From Liolophura sinensis (Eukaryota > Mollusca > Polyplacophora > Chitonida > Chitonidae), in assembly GCF_032854445.1 (NCBI RefSeq), contig NC_088302.1, positions 4,955,338-5,019,337 of the forward strand: DNA of 64,000 nucleotides, read 5' to 3'. Below, piece after piece: positions 38,101-50,400 of the stretch. The notes under the pieces are model-generated. The model made no database searches and was not told the origin of the DNA. It saw only the letters and a program-made list of their open reading frames with translations. Every line of letters begins with the position of its first letter. Positions within the stretch are counted from its first letter, which is position 1. The position numbers and the translations under genes were made by a program.

Positions 38101-38503
38101 TGACATGACTCATGGGTCTGCTACCCATATCGGGTCGGATATTCAAAAAATGTTGTCTCTTGATAACGTAGCGATTTAACAAAATTTAACAAATAAATGA
38201 AAGCCAGTATAGGAAAACACAGAATCGAAAAAAGAAATTCTGTGCATATGTTGGGTAAAGGAAATAGTATAATATTTTAAAGTGTTACATTGGTTGAAAT
38301 TAGTGAAAAAAATGAACATAAGTCATATTATTATCAGGAAAAAATTAGTATCAATATATTTGTACTTAACTCATCAGGGTAACGAAGAGCTCAAACAACA
38401 CAAAGAGGAGACAACTCAGGAGGAGCTCAGTGAACTTTTCAAGAAGTCCACCCTGAGTGAACAGACAGAAGACAACAAGAACAGCTATGTCACGCAAAGC
38501 TGA
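32190..38503 (+). CDS. BHMT: Betaine-homocysteine S-methyltransferase (complete, 8 coding exons)
   Basis: The cytosolic zinc enzyme moves a methyl group from glycine betaine to homocysteine, giving methionine and dimethylglycine. Exons: 32190-32340, 32704-32822, 33646-33837, 35615-35762, 37022-37204, 37404-37632, 37914-38007, 38378-38503. All introns are GT-AG and the phases match, giving 413 aa (human: 406; also eight exons). The start follows tgccag|aga and begins [16 protein letters not shown], in line with the family. The substrate loop [20 protein letters not shown] is at residues 20-39. Zinc ligands are Cys212 (GVNCHFD) and Cys294-Cys295 (GGCCGFE). The C-terminal dimerisation arm ([10 protein letters not shown] and [11 protein letters not shown]) is kept. 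Residue 265 is Ala at an exon join where human has Gly. Intron 3 holds a 1.5-kb satellite and intron 4 a nested SINE/MITE. Its product is the substrate of the upstream DMGDH. Confidence 0.97.
32922..33185 (+). mobile_element. SINE family 1, full length, in BHMT intron 2
   Basis: The best-kept copy of this family: gggccctccgtggccgag head, gtgagttcaaggccagctca, gcaacctgcggatggtcgtg, ctgtgcccggtttcctccca, and the tataagtgacatcttcttga tail. Confidence 0.93.
33390..33480 (+). repeat. Short dispersed repeat, copy 4
   Basis: gcgtgtgaccatttgtcagc and cactgtcgtcactgcg match the copies at 11151, 11841 and 19960. It lies in BHMT intron 2. Confidence 0.6.
34081..35564. repeat. 20-bp satellite array (~73 units) in BHMT intron 3
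   Basis: The unit atactgaYttacagacatac repeats about 73 times with no length change, so the array stays in register for about 1.46 kb from 34101. Nearly all variation is one C/T site (gactt or gattt). A few rarer variants mark single units: acacac at 34151, 34231 and 35031; aaactg at 34401 and 35201; acaaac at 34971 and 35431. The array ends 50 bases before BHMT exon 4. Confidence 0.98.
35890..36786 (+). mobile_element. SINE family 2 split by a MITE, in BHMT intron 4
   Basis: The left part (35890-36020) has the tRNA-like head and stops at ttcgcgttcagcattaa. The right part resumes at 36558-36561 with ttaagggcatgatacaacg and runs to a ccccaagcactcactcactc end. Joined across the MITE the two parts match other family-2 copies. 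Confidence 0.9.
36021..36557. mobile_element. piggyBac-type MITE (537 bp, TTAA target duplication)
   Basis: TTAA flanks both ends (36017-36020 and 36558-36561). The left end aggagaagaaaatttaaa is the near-complement of the right end tttaaagtttacttctcct, with about 16 of 18 positions matching. No transposase is encoded; the open frames inside are short. TTAA target choice is the mark of piggyBac-type transposases, which probably moved it in trans. It landed in an older SINE. Confidence 0.88.
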
Positions 38504-38754
38504 TGAAATTCAGCAACGGTCAATATATACTGCCATGATATTTCTCTTTTGTTGAAAGTCTTCATTGGTATTATTCATGAAAGTGGTAATCACTATTTAA
38601 AAGCTGTAGCATGATCAGTGCCACAGTGGATCTCCCTTGTAAGTTTGTTGGACAAATGTTGTCTATTGCTTTCATGTTTCCACTCCTTTTTCATTTACTT
38701 ATTATTGAGTGTAATATTCTTGTCATTGTAACATGTACATATATTTGGTGGAAC

Positions 38755-38760
38755 GAATAA
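38755..38760 (+). terminator. Likely BHMT polyadenylation signal AATAAA
   Basis: AATAAA lies about 250 bases after the BHMT stop and is followed by a TG/T-rich stretch (gtttgtttgtc). Confidence 0.7.
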
Positions 38761-38779
38761 AATGGAACGTTTGTTTGTC

Positions 38780-40329
38780 ATATTCTGAATTTGTTATATA
38801 TTCTTTCGCATGCTTAGCAGATACGTTTCATTGGCGCTTTACTGGTATATTTATTTGAATGGTTTTTCACGCCACACTCAGGAATATTTCGCTTTATATA
38901 TGATGGTTCTTTAGGCTAATGGTGATTGGTGTTTGAAGTCGTGCTTAGATATATTTTACTTAATACTGGATGGCGTTCAGACTTATGGTGATTAACGAAA
39001 TTATCACGAATATTTTGCTGTATGTAACATTGCGCTCAGGCGTAATTTGAGTGGTGTTTGGAGCTCTACACACTAATAGTTGAAATACGTGAATGTTATG
39101 AGATTTGTGGGTGGAGGAAGCCATCGTTCAGGACTGGGCAGTTAATAAACATGGCACAAAACTTTACCCTACCCAGCTGGCTAAAGTCAGATTTGCACAA
39201 GAAATCTCAGAAGTAATCGCTGCATGGTCCCTATAATTAAGCTGTATGGGAACAGTTACATAGCCAGGGGCAGTTCATGACTGGTACTGTGGTGCCATTG
39301 CTTTAGCCCTACGTGCAACCCAGGTCATAAATAAACACAAGCTACATGTAGCAGTCGCTTGTCAGCGACATGCAGTCTCCTGTGTCTGGCGCAAGCGCAG
39401 ATCACCTGATTCTGAGTCGTGTACCTGACTTTCAGGCACTTACACCACAAGCCAATCACGCGAAACATATACTGTTATATATACTTTTATACATCTATTA
39501 TATAGGAAACCGCAATCACTTATGTTAATTTTGCCAACATTATCTTTATATATACATTTAAAAAAAACACCCAAAACACCATTTCTCTTCACTCCGAAGT
39601 AGTGTAGGATCCCTGATAAAGCATACGATTAAATTAAATTAAAATGGAACGTATTTCATCTGCACATTACCTTATCGTGAGAATTAAGATAAATGTGTGT
39701 TTCTAGATTGTTTATTACATAACATGTTGTTTGAATGATCGAATTTTGCTGAGAGCCCGAGATACGGCAGTGACACTGATTTGTCTTGCCACTACCAATT
39801 GTGAACAAGGTGAGTTTGTGACACGCTATTGCGTACTCTGCAACCCTATGCAACATTATGTAGGCCTTCCATTTATTGGAATTTGGCGATTATTACTTTA
39901 TAACGAAGAGCATTATGATTCTTATTAATCTCAGTGTTCTGCATGTCGTTTTTAATACACACTATTATAGGTCAATATTTTGTGGTCGATAAACAAGTTA
40001 GGTCTTGTTAATATATCGAAGCAAATGTTTGTGCACAGGTTGGGACTTAAAGGATTCCTGCCGCATGAGGTCTGCCATGCGCCTGCCTCCATGCCGTCGA
40101 AAATTGAAAGTGGCCGTAAGAGTACAGTATCAGGTGACATGCGAGAAGAAAATGTGGGGGGGGGGGGGAACTTATTATTTTTTTTTTTGTAACAGCTGTA
40201 AGTTTGTTTTAAGGTTTAATGTCTGTGAACACAGAGTATTTGCACAGTGAAAAATTTCCATCTATACAAGTTTTATAATATATTTTTTCACACGTCTCTT
40301 ACTCCTCCATGCATATTATACATGATATT
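38780..40329. other. Intergenic downstream of BHMT
   Basis: A short reverse family-1 SINE tail lies at 38847-38905 (tttttcacgccacactcagg), followed by loosely similar words to about 39080. A G-run lies at about 40155-40168. No gene was seen. Confidence 0.5.
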
Positions 40330-40765
40330 AATGCCCCGTCCAGACTACCCAACATCGTTCAACTTTCGCTCGCTCAACAGCATGTTGAATGCTGTCAAGG
40401 TATGTTGAGTGCCCCGTCCAGACTACAAATCAGATAGGTTAGCATTGTCCGACACTGTTGTCGTCTGTTGAGCTGTGTTGAGTTTTTTCACCAAACGTTC
40501 GATAAATTGGAGGGCCGCCATTTTGCCCAAGTGACATTTCTTAAGACTGTCACGTTATTTCTAAACGCCCGCTGATTGGCTACTTTCACTCAACTTGTTG
40601 ACAAAAAATGCACATGCACATTTCCGATTCAATAATGTTGGATGGTGTCGAGTTGTTAAAAGAAGATGAAGAACCCGTCCAGACTACCCAACGCGGCACA
40701 ACTTGTTGACTCAACTCCAAGCTGGCTCTTGTTGAGCCAACAAAATCATCAACATGTAGCTAGCT
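40330..40765. repeat. Unclassified interspersed repeat with ccgtccagactaccc motif
   Basis: ccccgtccagactac occurs near 40334 and 40411, and acccgtccagactaccc near 40675. Between them are several ttgttgaGT / actcaac words in both senses. The layout looks like a non-autonomous DNA element with repeated end motifs, but I could not define its ends. Confidence 0.5.
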
Positions 40766-40945
40766 AAATGTTATTTATTTATTTGTTTGTTTATTTGATT
40801 GGTGTTCTACGCCGTACTCAAGAATATTTCACTTATACGACGTCGGCCAGCATTATGGTGGGAGGAAACTGGGCTGAGCCCGGGGGGGAAACCCACGACT
40901 ATCTGCAGGTTGCTGAAATACCTTCCCATGTACGGCCGGAGAGGA
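40766..40945 (-). mobile_element. SINE family 1, head-truncated
   Basis: On the minus strand it ends in (AAAT)n after tataagtgaaatattcttga and gtacggcgtagaac. The body with ggtttcctcccaccata order is present up to about 40945. Confidence 0.88.
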
Positions 40946-42879
40946 TACATGTTATTATGGACAAGTTATCCACGTTAAGCTAAATGACCTTGTCAGAGGC
41001 TGGCGAAAATGTTAGGCCCAGATAAACCGTAACTGGCCATCCACACCTCCACGTGGTATGCCTATATCTCCCGACCTTTGGTGAATATCGTAATTGATAT
41101 ACAGTGACGTAACCAAGCAGTGAGACAGACCAGTGCGTGATTATCGAAGTTTCTGTATTGTGCGTAAGTTCCATATTATCATCTTACTCCAGCGTTTACA
41201 TGATGTAGGTCTAGTTATGCACCTTTACAATATCAATCAGTCACGCGCTGTCGTTCACACTACTACGTACACCACGCTATATTCGGTTGTTGTGACCTAT
41301 ATATACATATATTCACAGCTGGGCCAGTCACACAAGCCTTTATACGCTGTGCTCGGATCAGAGGTTTGTCTGACATACAGTAAGTATAATCTAGCATACA
41401 TTCTACTCACAGCTGTTTATGCTGACTGGTTGAATACCTAGAAACCATTCAGGCGCTATGTCAGAATGCGTGTCTCTCAATGCTCTATAGCTGTTATGGG
41501 TTTTAGTATTAATATTGTTTTTGCCATATACCTGTAGTCTATAGGCCTATTGCCTAGGCTATCTGATGGAGGCCTACCAAGTCACCCACAGTCGTTGATA
41601 TTGCTTCGTCGTGTTCCCTGACCACTGGCTGGCTACAGCGTACGACCTCACGCAGTATCGACAATGTATACATAACCCAGGTCAGCGTGCCAATATCCTC
41701 TGATCAACCAGGTTAACGTTACATAGGACAAAAGGTTAGCCCCTCCCCTCCCTCCCCCCCATTCTCGGAATCCGCTAGCTGGGCGAGCGTGATGGGATAA
41801 TTGAGCAGCCTAAGCTAACTCTATCGAGAGAGCGTATGGATGATGAAAACCTTTAGAACAAAACCAATTAGACCTACGTTACGGTACGTTGATTATAACT
41901 TTTGTCAAATGTCGGTAAAGAATTCAGATTTCCAAGTAAATTGGCGGCCGATTCATTCTTGTCGCAGTGTGCTAGGCCCTACTTCGGTTAAATTAAACTT
42001 TGGGATCTTTCTGATATTTACCTCCCTCAACGTTTAATCGCTGAATTAAAAAACGCGGTAGGTCCGGGACGGCCTAATGACCGGAATGAAAACCCGGAAT
42101 AGCAGTACCCAGGTATTTATAAACGGCTATTACGGGAAAACCACTGCTCGTATCTCACCAAACTAAACGGATTTTGAAAGACTAGTTTCTCAGTTTTCTA
42201 ATCTTACTATTTTTGTGTTATTAACAATCGATTTCAGTACTTTAATCCGACCCGGTCATAAGGTCGTCTCAGTAGGATCACTTTGTAGAACGAAGATGGT
42301 CGTTATATCTACACTGTGTCGACTCACGGTTTGGCAGCCACACTATGCAATTCAGTGTGTATGAACACGACACTGAGCAATCACGCCGTTGGGTCGCTAG
42401 AAATAACTTGTGTCAGAAGACAGTACGTACACCCAAATGCATTTGACCACTTCCATGATTTCGCCGTCTTTAAAGTGACGATAACTGGGCTGTGCGTGAT
42501 TACAAGCAGGGGAGGTAACCAGGTAGAACATGCAGTCAGGGATGTGTGCCTGGGGATCTGTCGTGCACATATGTACCATCCTTTGGTCCAGTAGTTGAAA
42601 ACAGCCATTTCCCGATTCAGTTGAAGGTAGAGAGCATAGCCCTGCTTTCAGGTATAAATGATTGACTCTTGTGGATCAATCAAGGTACCACCTGAGAGAT
42701 ATCATAGTTCGGGTAGGTGTTAAGCTATCAATGAAGTCACGAGACCTGCTTCTGGTACATTACTCGATCCAATTATATGTTCAAACCCTAGTATTGTATG
42801 CATTAGGCATTTTGTCAGTTTTCTGCAGTGATCTTTGTCCCACGGATATACTACTAAGTACCAAACAAAAGACTATAAA
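40946..42879. other. Intergenic, nothing recognised
   Basis: A C-rich run lies near 41745. Short open frames such as 42316-42594 have no splice context or recognisable domain. Confidence 0.4.
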
Positions 42880-45800
42880 CGCTTAATGTGGGACTACGAC
42901 AAGGCGGATTGGGATGCCTTTAATCTTGCACTGTCCAGGTCGGACTGGGAATTTTTTAACAGCGCTACCACAAAAGTTTAATGAGTGCTGTGAAATTCTG
43001 ACAATAAATATTATGACTGCCACAAAGGTTACTATACCTAACAAGGAAGTACAAATTTATTTTATGGCCAAGAAATGGATTACATCAGACACTAAGAGAC
43101 AAATGAGAATTAGAGATAAGCTTTTCAAGATCTCCAGGCGCAACAGGACTTTACTGAACAGTAATACCTATAAAGAACAACGTAACAAAGTTAATAAACT
43201 TGTCAAAGAAGCAAGGTAACGAGATATGGACAAGAACAAAGATCGAATTACTACTGGTAAAACTGAGGACAAATTTTGGAGGAAACTAGCTAAGTCACTG
43301 TTAAACAAAACCCAAAGAACGACAATCTGTTTCCTCCTTCATTAAATGGAAAAGGCTGATACGAGTAGGCCTACAGCTCAGAGACAAAAGCCAGTATCTT
43401 GAAAAATTTCTTCTTGCCTATTTGTACAATGAATGACAGTAACAAGGAGGTCCCACCCGGTCAAACTCGGACCTACATGTACAGTGGAAGAAGTGTTAAA
43501 GGTGCTTGAAATTTAGACACTATAGCAAGGCATTGGGTCTAACGGCATAAGTCCGATGTTACTTTACGAAGCCAGACATATTCTCCCCCCCCCCCCCCTT
43601 TACATAAAGGACAAGAAAGCAGCTGCATGGCTAAAACATATTTCAATGAAAAGCAGGATTCTCAAACTTTCTAAAAAGTATCATACTTTATTTAAACGAG
43701 ATTTGACCGAATAAAATGTAACTGGTGCACAAATGGCGGATGTGAATCGAAGCAGCCATCTTGAAAATTTTATCCAATCAAACACGTTGCTATCAGATTG
43801 CTGTGAAGTAGCTTTTACATACGAATGTGGGACTAAGACCTTCTTCCTAAGACATCATTTTGAGATCGTTACAAGGATTTAGTAACGAAGTGAGGAAGGG
43901 CCATTCCACACAGTGTTGGGGACAGGTCTATATTATTTACGGGCCACCACAAACGTAAAATTAGTTGATTTTAGGCGTGTGACAATCAACAACGGCATCA
44001 CAAATTATTTCAGAGAGGAGCATACCGTTTCGGCCCAAACCACATTCATCTACTCAGTAGACCATATGCCTGCATAGACACGCTGGTCAAATTATATAAA
44101 TACATTTTATGTTGTTCTTTTTACTGTTTAGTCAGCAGTTTCTAAATAGCAAATATCAGAGTCATTGAAAAATCCATTAGAGATGCTGAGGGTTGTTGGG
44201 AATTAGAAGGCGGCATCTCACTGGATGAAGCTTGAAATTAATTAAATCTTATGATATTTTTTTCCTCAAACTTTATGAGAATTTTGTTTCTTTGTCTATC
44301 TTGCATTCAACGGATGAATTTTTCTGTTCTCTTTTACAAAATACAGTAGAATTATTGAAGCGTCGTGTTCAAGCCAAGATGGTTTCTCTGACGTCGGCGA
44401 TAACTAGGTCAGCACTCCTCTGGTCTTAGAAGCCACCACCACAAATTTGAAGCCTAGAATTCAGCTACGGTCGAATGCCTAGATCACCCTAAGGTGCTTA
44501 GATTTATTTCCATTTGTTTCAGAATTGAGTATGAATCTGGTTGTACAACAGTCCCATTGCAATTTTGTAAGCATTTAATAGGGATCAAAATCACCAGCAC
44601 AACCCCTCCGGAGGCTACAACCTGTACCAGGAATAACCCGGCCACACATCTGCAGGCTACTTTAACTGTGAGTGATATAACAGGCTTACTGTATCAACAG
44701 TTCAAGCACTGGAAGAAACATCCTTCCAGTGTGTCCAGTTTCCGAGAAAGCTGTTTATCACTTGGACCTTCATTGCCTTAGTCCACAACTTTTATCTGCC
44801 ATAGGCTACCGCTTTGACTATAATACGGAAAAAAAAAGAGAGAGAGAGCTATAGTACACGTGATATCACCTTGCTGTCGATAATGGAGGCGCTCTGAAGC
44901 TGTGAAGACGAAGTTTCACTAAACCTTTACTGGGTTGAGCAAAATCTAAAAAAATATTTAATGTCGGTTTAAGACACTTTGAATGATAGGTTTCAGTGGA
45001 CATAAACATTAGTCAGGTGCTATGTTTCACTTTAGTAATATCTCCACTAAATCGTTAGGAACGGGACATTTCCAGCTGGATGGAAAATAGCTAACGCGAC
45101 CCCTCTTTACAATTTTAAGTGGTAATATACATGACCCTCAAAACTACAGGCCTATTCCCCTCCTCAGATGTGCTAGTAAAATTTTTAAGCGTGTTATATT
45201 TACGCATATTTTTCAGTTGCTCCATAATTCTGTATCACCATACCATTATGTCTTCTTACCACATAAATCCACTGTTAGACATATGCTTTGACCTTGCCAA
45301 TGGTCTTGATAAAGGGCATGAGTTATTCTTTCCATTTTTTGACATTTCTAAAGGCTTTGATAGAGTACAAAGGCCATGTAGTAAAGCTAGAAAGATTAGG
45401 TAGCCTATAATCGATTTGTTGCTTTGGTTAAAAAATTATCTTTCTAGACGGTAACAACGCGTACTTGTAAATAGTTGTAAGTGGGAATGGCTAAGCTCAC
45501 AGGAAGTAGTTCCGCAAGGCTCGGTTCTTGGTCCTCTTTTTGTTTTTACTATATATGTATAGTCTGCCTTGCGACCTTGTTAATATTCGCTTGTTTGGCG
45601 ACGACACATGTTTGTATGTAATATTTCATAACTTGTACGATCCGGCTGTACAATATAATTTGGATCAAAACTGAACAGTGGCTTGAACAGTGACTCGTTG
45701 ACCGTAATGCTGCCAAAATAAAAGCTTTACTTGTTTGTAAGCCAAGGTGTCCATCAGTCATGGTAAAGTCGTTCAAAACTGCAAATATCAACCCATCAGA

Positions 45801-45995
45801 ATGACATAAACATCTTGGCGTTACATTTTCGCGTGACGGGTCGTGAAATGACCATATAGAAAGTATAACAGCTGCAGCGGCAAAAAGATCATACATCTGT
45901 TCTGCCCTTAGGTACAAATTCGATAGAAGGAGACCGGAATTAATGTATAAGAGCTTTGTAAGACCTAGTTTAGAATATACAGATGTTGTAAGGGG
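42880..45995 (+). mobile_element. Degraded LINE (CR1/Jockey-like) interrupted by other DNA
   Basis: The left part (42880-43580) reads like the segment before the reverse transcriptase: MWDYDKADWDAFNLALSRSD, then KKWITSDTKRQMRIRDKLFK, then RTYTVEEVLKVLE. The right part (about 45034-45995) gives the reverse transcriptase: FDISKGFDR near 45341, a VPQGSVLGPLF-like turn near 45512, LFGDDTCLY near 45591 and YKSFVRPSLEYTDVV near 45945. The catalytic FGDD is kept, but frameshifts and stops divide the frame. About 1.45 kb of unrelated DNA, including the dispersed repeat at 44140, sits between the parts. Confidence 0.85.
44140..45032 (+). repeat. Dispersed repeat (copy 1), inserted in a LINE
   Basis: It matches 54822-55580 in opposite orientation through ordered blocks: caaatatcagagtca, gcgataactaggtcag, ttatttccatttgtttcaga, aatcaccagcacaacccctc, ttttatctgccataggct, cttgctgtcgataatgg, aaaaatatttaatg and cattagtcag. 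The shared part ends at tttcacttta, close to where the LINE resumes. No coding capacity or terminal repeat was recognised. Confidence 0.75.
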
Positions 45996-46009
45996 GAATT
46001 AATTAAGTT

Positions 46010-46345
46010 CTTTGTGTATGCGTAATCTTGTAACCTTGTTGATTGATACCCAGCATGGGAAGCTTTGATATATTTAAAACTTTCCTGGTGTATAAAAGCA
46101 GTCGTTCCAGTTCAATAATCGTAAGGCCAATTCCCAAAAACGATGTATAACACAAGTCACTAAAGAACAAAGAAAGCATATCAAGTACGAAAATAGGACG
46201 GAAATTACGCAAAGAGAAGCAGTCAACAGTTTTCAGTGGTGTTGGAAAGACACATGGTGTGTTCTAGGCGACTGAGTGAAATTAGTATTCAAATCGTGTA
46301 CCATGCTAGATTGCAATTGTTCACATATCCAACGTGGAGATCTAA
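46010..46345 (-). mobile_element. Copy of the retroelement-tail-like repeat, inverted
   Basis: The reverse complement shows ccacgttggatatgtgaac, agcatggtacacgatttgaa, gtgtctttccaacaccac and gggaattggccttacgatta, in the order seen at 25855-26105. It abuts the right end of the LINE. Confidence 0.65.
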
Positions 46346-47438
46346 TTCAACACGGTGAATATGCAGTCCTAAGACAAACACTTAACACTTATGCTGCATG
46401 TGGAATCTATATTGAATGTTGCTTAAGATTTTCAGGTTATACAGTGGGTGTAGTCTGGGTCAACCCCCTAAACATTTGGTATATTCCACTATACCACAGC
46501 ATTATTTCTTGAAAATGATATTGCTTATTTCCGGCTATCAACAAAGGCGAAACACCACAGATGTGAAAATAACACACATAATCCCCCATCACGATGGCGG
46601 ATTCAAATGTCACGCTACAGTTGTCTCCTCAACTAATTAGTGCAACGGAGCCTGTTTGGTCAAAGTCTAGCAGATTTGGTGCTGCTATAAATGTATTTAT
46701 ATAATGTAAGGTATCACACAAAATAAGGAAATAAAGAGACATTGACACTGTGTGAAATAAAAGCAATGGTTATTTTCATTTCAACCTGAACATACCAAGG
46801 ATTTTATTACTGTAACGGAATAGCTTTTAGCAGAAATTCCGTCACAAAGTGAAAATGCAATTCCGTCACTAAGTCGCTTAATTTGAACATTATTTTGGAA
46901 CGATGTCTCCTTGAAGAAGACCTGGCGCACATTTTATAGTGCTGCCTCAGTGGAGCGCCATGCCGGTGACACCAGTCTTATATTAGGCCTGTATGTGGTA
47001 GGCGGTATTCACTGATATACAGTGACACCGGGCCAGTACTGACAGTCAAACTGAAACCAGCGAAGTTTTAAATGTTTACAAACTAAAAACGATGACAGAC
47101 ATACGTTCATGACCCACTGTTTTTGTTAAGATCCCGCTTAAAAACGGTAATTCTGGTCACAGCTGTGTAGCCTTGTTCTCGCCGGTCTTAGCGATGACGT
47201 TTTGCGGGCAAACTGGTAACTTAATACTTATGCATTACAGGAGGACCAATCCAGCTTAGACCCAAGTCGACATTATTTCTGGTTTAAATTAAGAATGGAC
47301 TTTACACCAGTATTCCCACAGCATTTCTCACACTAGTGTGAATGTTTGCATGACTGCCTTTGTCCCACATGTATATCGTCATCTTATTTGTTTACTTTGA
47401 TATCAGGTAATTTGAAAAAGAGATTCTGTCCATCCGTC
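46346..47438. other. Intergenic upstream of the methyltransferase gene
   Basis: No repeat or exon was recognised. A possible splice acceptor (gatatcag) at 47398-47405 lies 33 bases before the methyltransferase start codon and may end a 5' UTR intron; this is a guess. Confidence 0.4.
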
Positions 47439-50400
47439 ATGGCGGAGGCCTTCCAGCAGCGTGTGATGGGACTGTTTGAGTCGAGCGGTACTGTAATGGG
47501 ACTGGCTCTAGGAGGAGACTTGGGACTCTTCAAAGCCATGGCAGATCTCAATCGCCCATTTACTTCGGAAGAGCTGGCGCGCGCGACGTCCTGTAAAGAA
47601 AGGTAGCTTATGATACGGATGCAGCACTGATAAGCGACAAACCAGTCTGAATGAGATGTAAATGGTCAGTTATCTGACCTTGACAGTTTAACCCTGACAG
47701 TTTAATTCTGCTGATAAATAATAGACGGAATGACTTTGAAGACCACGTTTTGTTACATTAACAGATAAGATTATGTTAAATTGTTTAATATTATTTCCCG
47801 TGCGGTGTCTTCATCATAGAATATATGTGACTATCTGCCTGATTAATTATGGTAAGAGACATGTGTTAACTCAGAACAACTCCTCAGTGTACACTTGACC
47901 GCCTCGGTGACCTAGTGGTTAGAGTGTTCGCCTCGAAATCGGGAAATCTGGGATCAGGCTGGGTCGGATCATACAAAAGGCTTGGCACTTGCTGCAGTCT
48001 CGCTTGGCGCTCAGCACTTAGAGGTTAGAGCAAGGAGACAGGATGGCCGGTGTTTTCGGTGTGATAGTTCAGTGGCGGCAACACCTTAGCGGCATGAATT
48101 CGTTACAAGAACACACAGCATATGTACACACACCTAATGGCTCCTTGTCGTCATATGACTGAAAAAAAAAAACAGTATTCATTCATTCGCTCAGTGTACA
48201 GTTGCATAGTATATCCATGACTTAATGCATTTTGGAGAATACAGGGTATTGCTTCAAAGTTCTTACATGTTTTTTTCCGTTTTTATTTACTTCAACATTC
48301 AGATATATCCGCGAATGGCTAGGCTTCATGGCGTGCTCAGATATCGTGGGATATGACACCGAATCTGAGAAGTTCTTCGTGGAAAAGGAGAAGCTGTCGT
48401 GCTTGTCGGGTATTCTCCCCTTGTCCGTGGGAGTTGTTTCTGTGATCGGGCAAAGGCAGCCATTGCTCAGGGAGTGCTTTAAACTAGGGGGTCCAGATGG
48501 TAAGATACGATGATGCTACAGGAAGGAGGAGATGGTGCAATTATGTTGTTAATTCTAAGAAACAAGAACGCAAGAAGTTTCACTATCCGTTCGTGAATGT
48601 TAAGACTATTTGTTCACGACGAGTTATTTTCGGGAATCGTTTACTTGAAGAATAAGGGGTGTTTATAAATCACTGAACGAATTTTCAAGACTTTTATCAT
48701 GTGTGCCTATAATTATGCCCTGGGATATCCGCAGCAGGGCTGGCTGCTAAATCTGCGAAAACTGTTTAGATAACCGTAGGATAGGATTATCAAACCACAT
48801 GAATTTAGTATTGGAATGTCCTTGTTGAGAGCAAGCACAAAAAAGTCTTAAATGACGCCTTCAATTATGTGACCCAATATATTGCATGTATAATAGTCTT
48901 TTAATTGAGAATTCAAATCTGAGTTCTTAAAAATTATATGTCCTTCAAACACTGATGTAGTAAGGCATACAAGGTAAATGTCAAGACTATGTTTCAATGA
49001 TAAGTTTCCACTATTGTTTCGTTGCTGTCCTTATACAGAGTCAATACAGTGCAATGGTCTGTCGTGGAGAATGTATGGTTTTGTAAGTAGTGGATGAATT
49101 ATGCGTTCTGTGCGGTTTACACATTGTACAAAAACACCCAATATTCCTTTTACAGGTATTGATCAAAATGTTTCCAATGACTTCGGGAAGTGGCTTGGCA
49201 ACGTGAGAGGAGGTTCGTTTGAACAGGCTTTAGAGAGCAGAATTCTGGGGGAGGTACCAAATATGAAAGAAAAACTAGGTAAGAAAACATTGCTGCTATA
49301 ACATTATGGAGCTGACATGGGCAGATAAATATTTTTTTCTAAGATAGAAATTTTGTTCGTAATCCATTACACAGCCACTTGTTCGCTCAAAGGCCACTGC
49401 AAACTTTGTCTACCATTTTTGTTCGCCAGTGTTGAGTTGCAGACTGAAGTCGGTATAAGTGCAAGGCAATCAAACCGACAAGGCCTTAAAATGGGCTGTA
49501 GGAACCCCACAAAATACAAAAAATGGACAGGCTGTCAAAGCAGGATACGGGACTTGGGTGATCAACCGAAAATTGAGCGCCGTCATGCGCGTCAACTCCC
49601 GCTTGCAACGAATGGTATTTCGAACTACTAAAACATTATTACGCTTACGATGTGAACTGACAACTGCCAAAAGTTATCTTTTTAAAAGCCAAAAAACCCC
49701 TATAAAACAATTCTTTTCGTTTTCAAAAGTTGTTTTCCATGGAAAAGCTACTGCAATTTTTCACCGAGGTGAAATCAATTAACCAATAATAAATCACGTC
49801 ATGAGTTTGGACAGCATCCACTGTCCTTTGAGTATCTCAAACATTTAAGGGTTTGTGTTACGAGACGTGCTAGCGCGAGAGAGACAAGGTTGCACGAGAC
49901 TAGTTTCGACACGATCGCTGCAATGTGACTGGCTCTTACAGTAGATGAAGAACCTGGATTAATAAGATAGTTTTTATGCGTGTATGGAAAGAATGCCGAA
50001 ATAACAGAGTTGTGGTTCTTATACCGTAAAACTGTTTCTTTAGCTGTATGTATTTTCCTGTGGTCCACAAGCTGTCTTATTTTCCCCTTGTATAATGGTG
50101 TGGAATGGTGTTTTTCTTAGAGTCGGGGATAACAATGGCTGACGTTGGCTGTGGCACCGGCTTAATGGCGCTCATGATAGCAGAACGCTTCCCCAATTCC
50201 ACAGTGTGGGCCTTGGACGTCAGCGAGGAGCTACTGAATCTCGGCAGACAAGGTGCCAAGAAGAAAAATCTACAAAACGTTCATTTTGAATACGCCGATG
50301 CTCACAACTTTTCAGAAAAATGGGCGGCAAAGTTGGACTACATCTTCTGCTATGATGTGATTCATGACTTACCCTTCCCACGCGTCGCTTTAGAGCAAAT

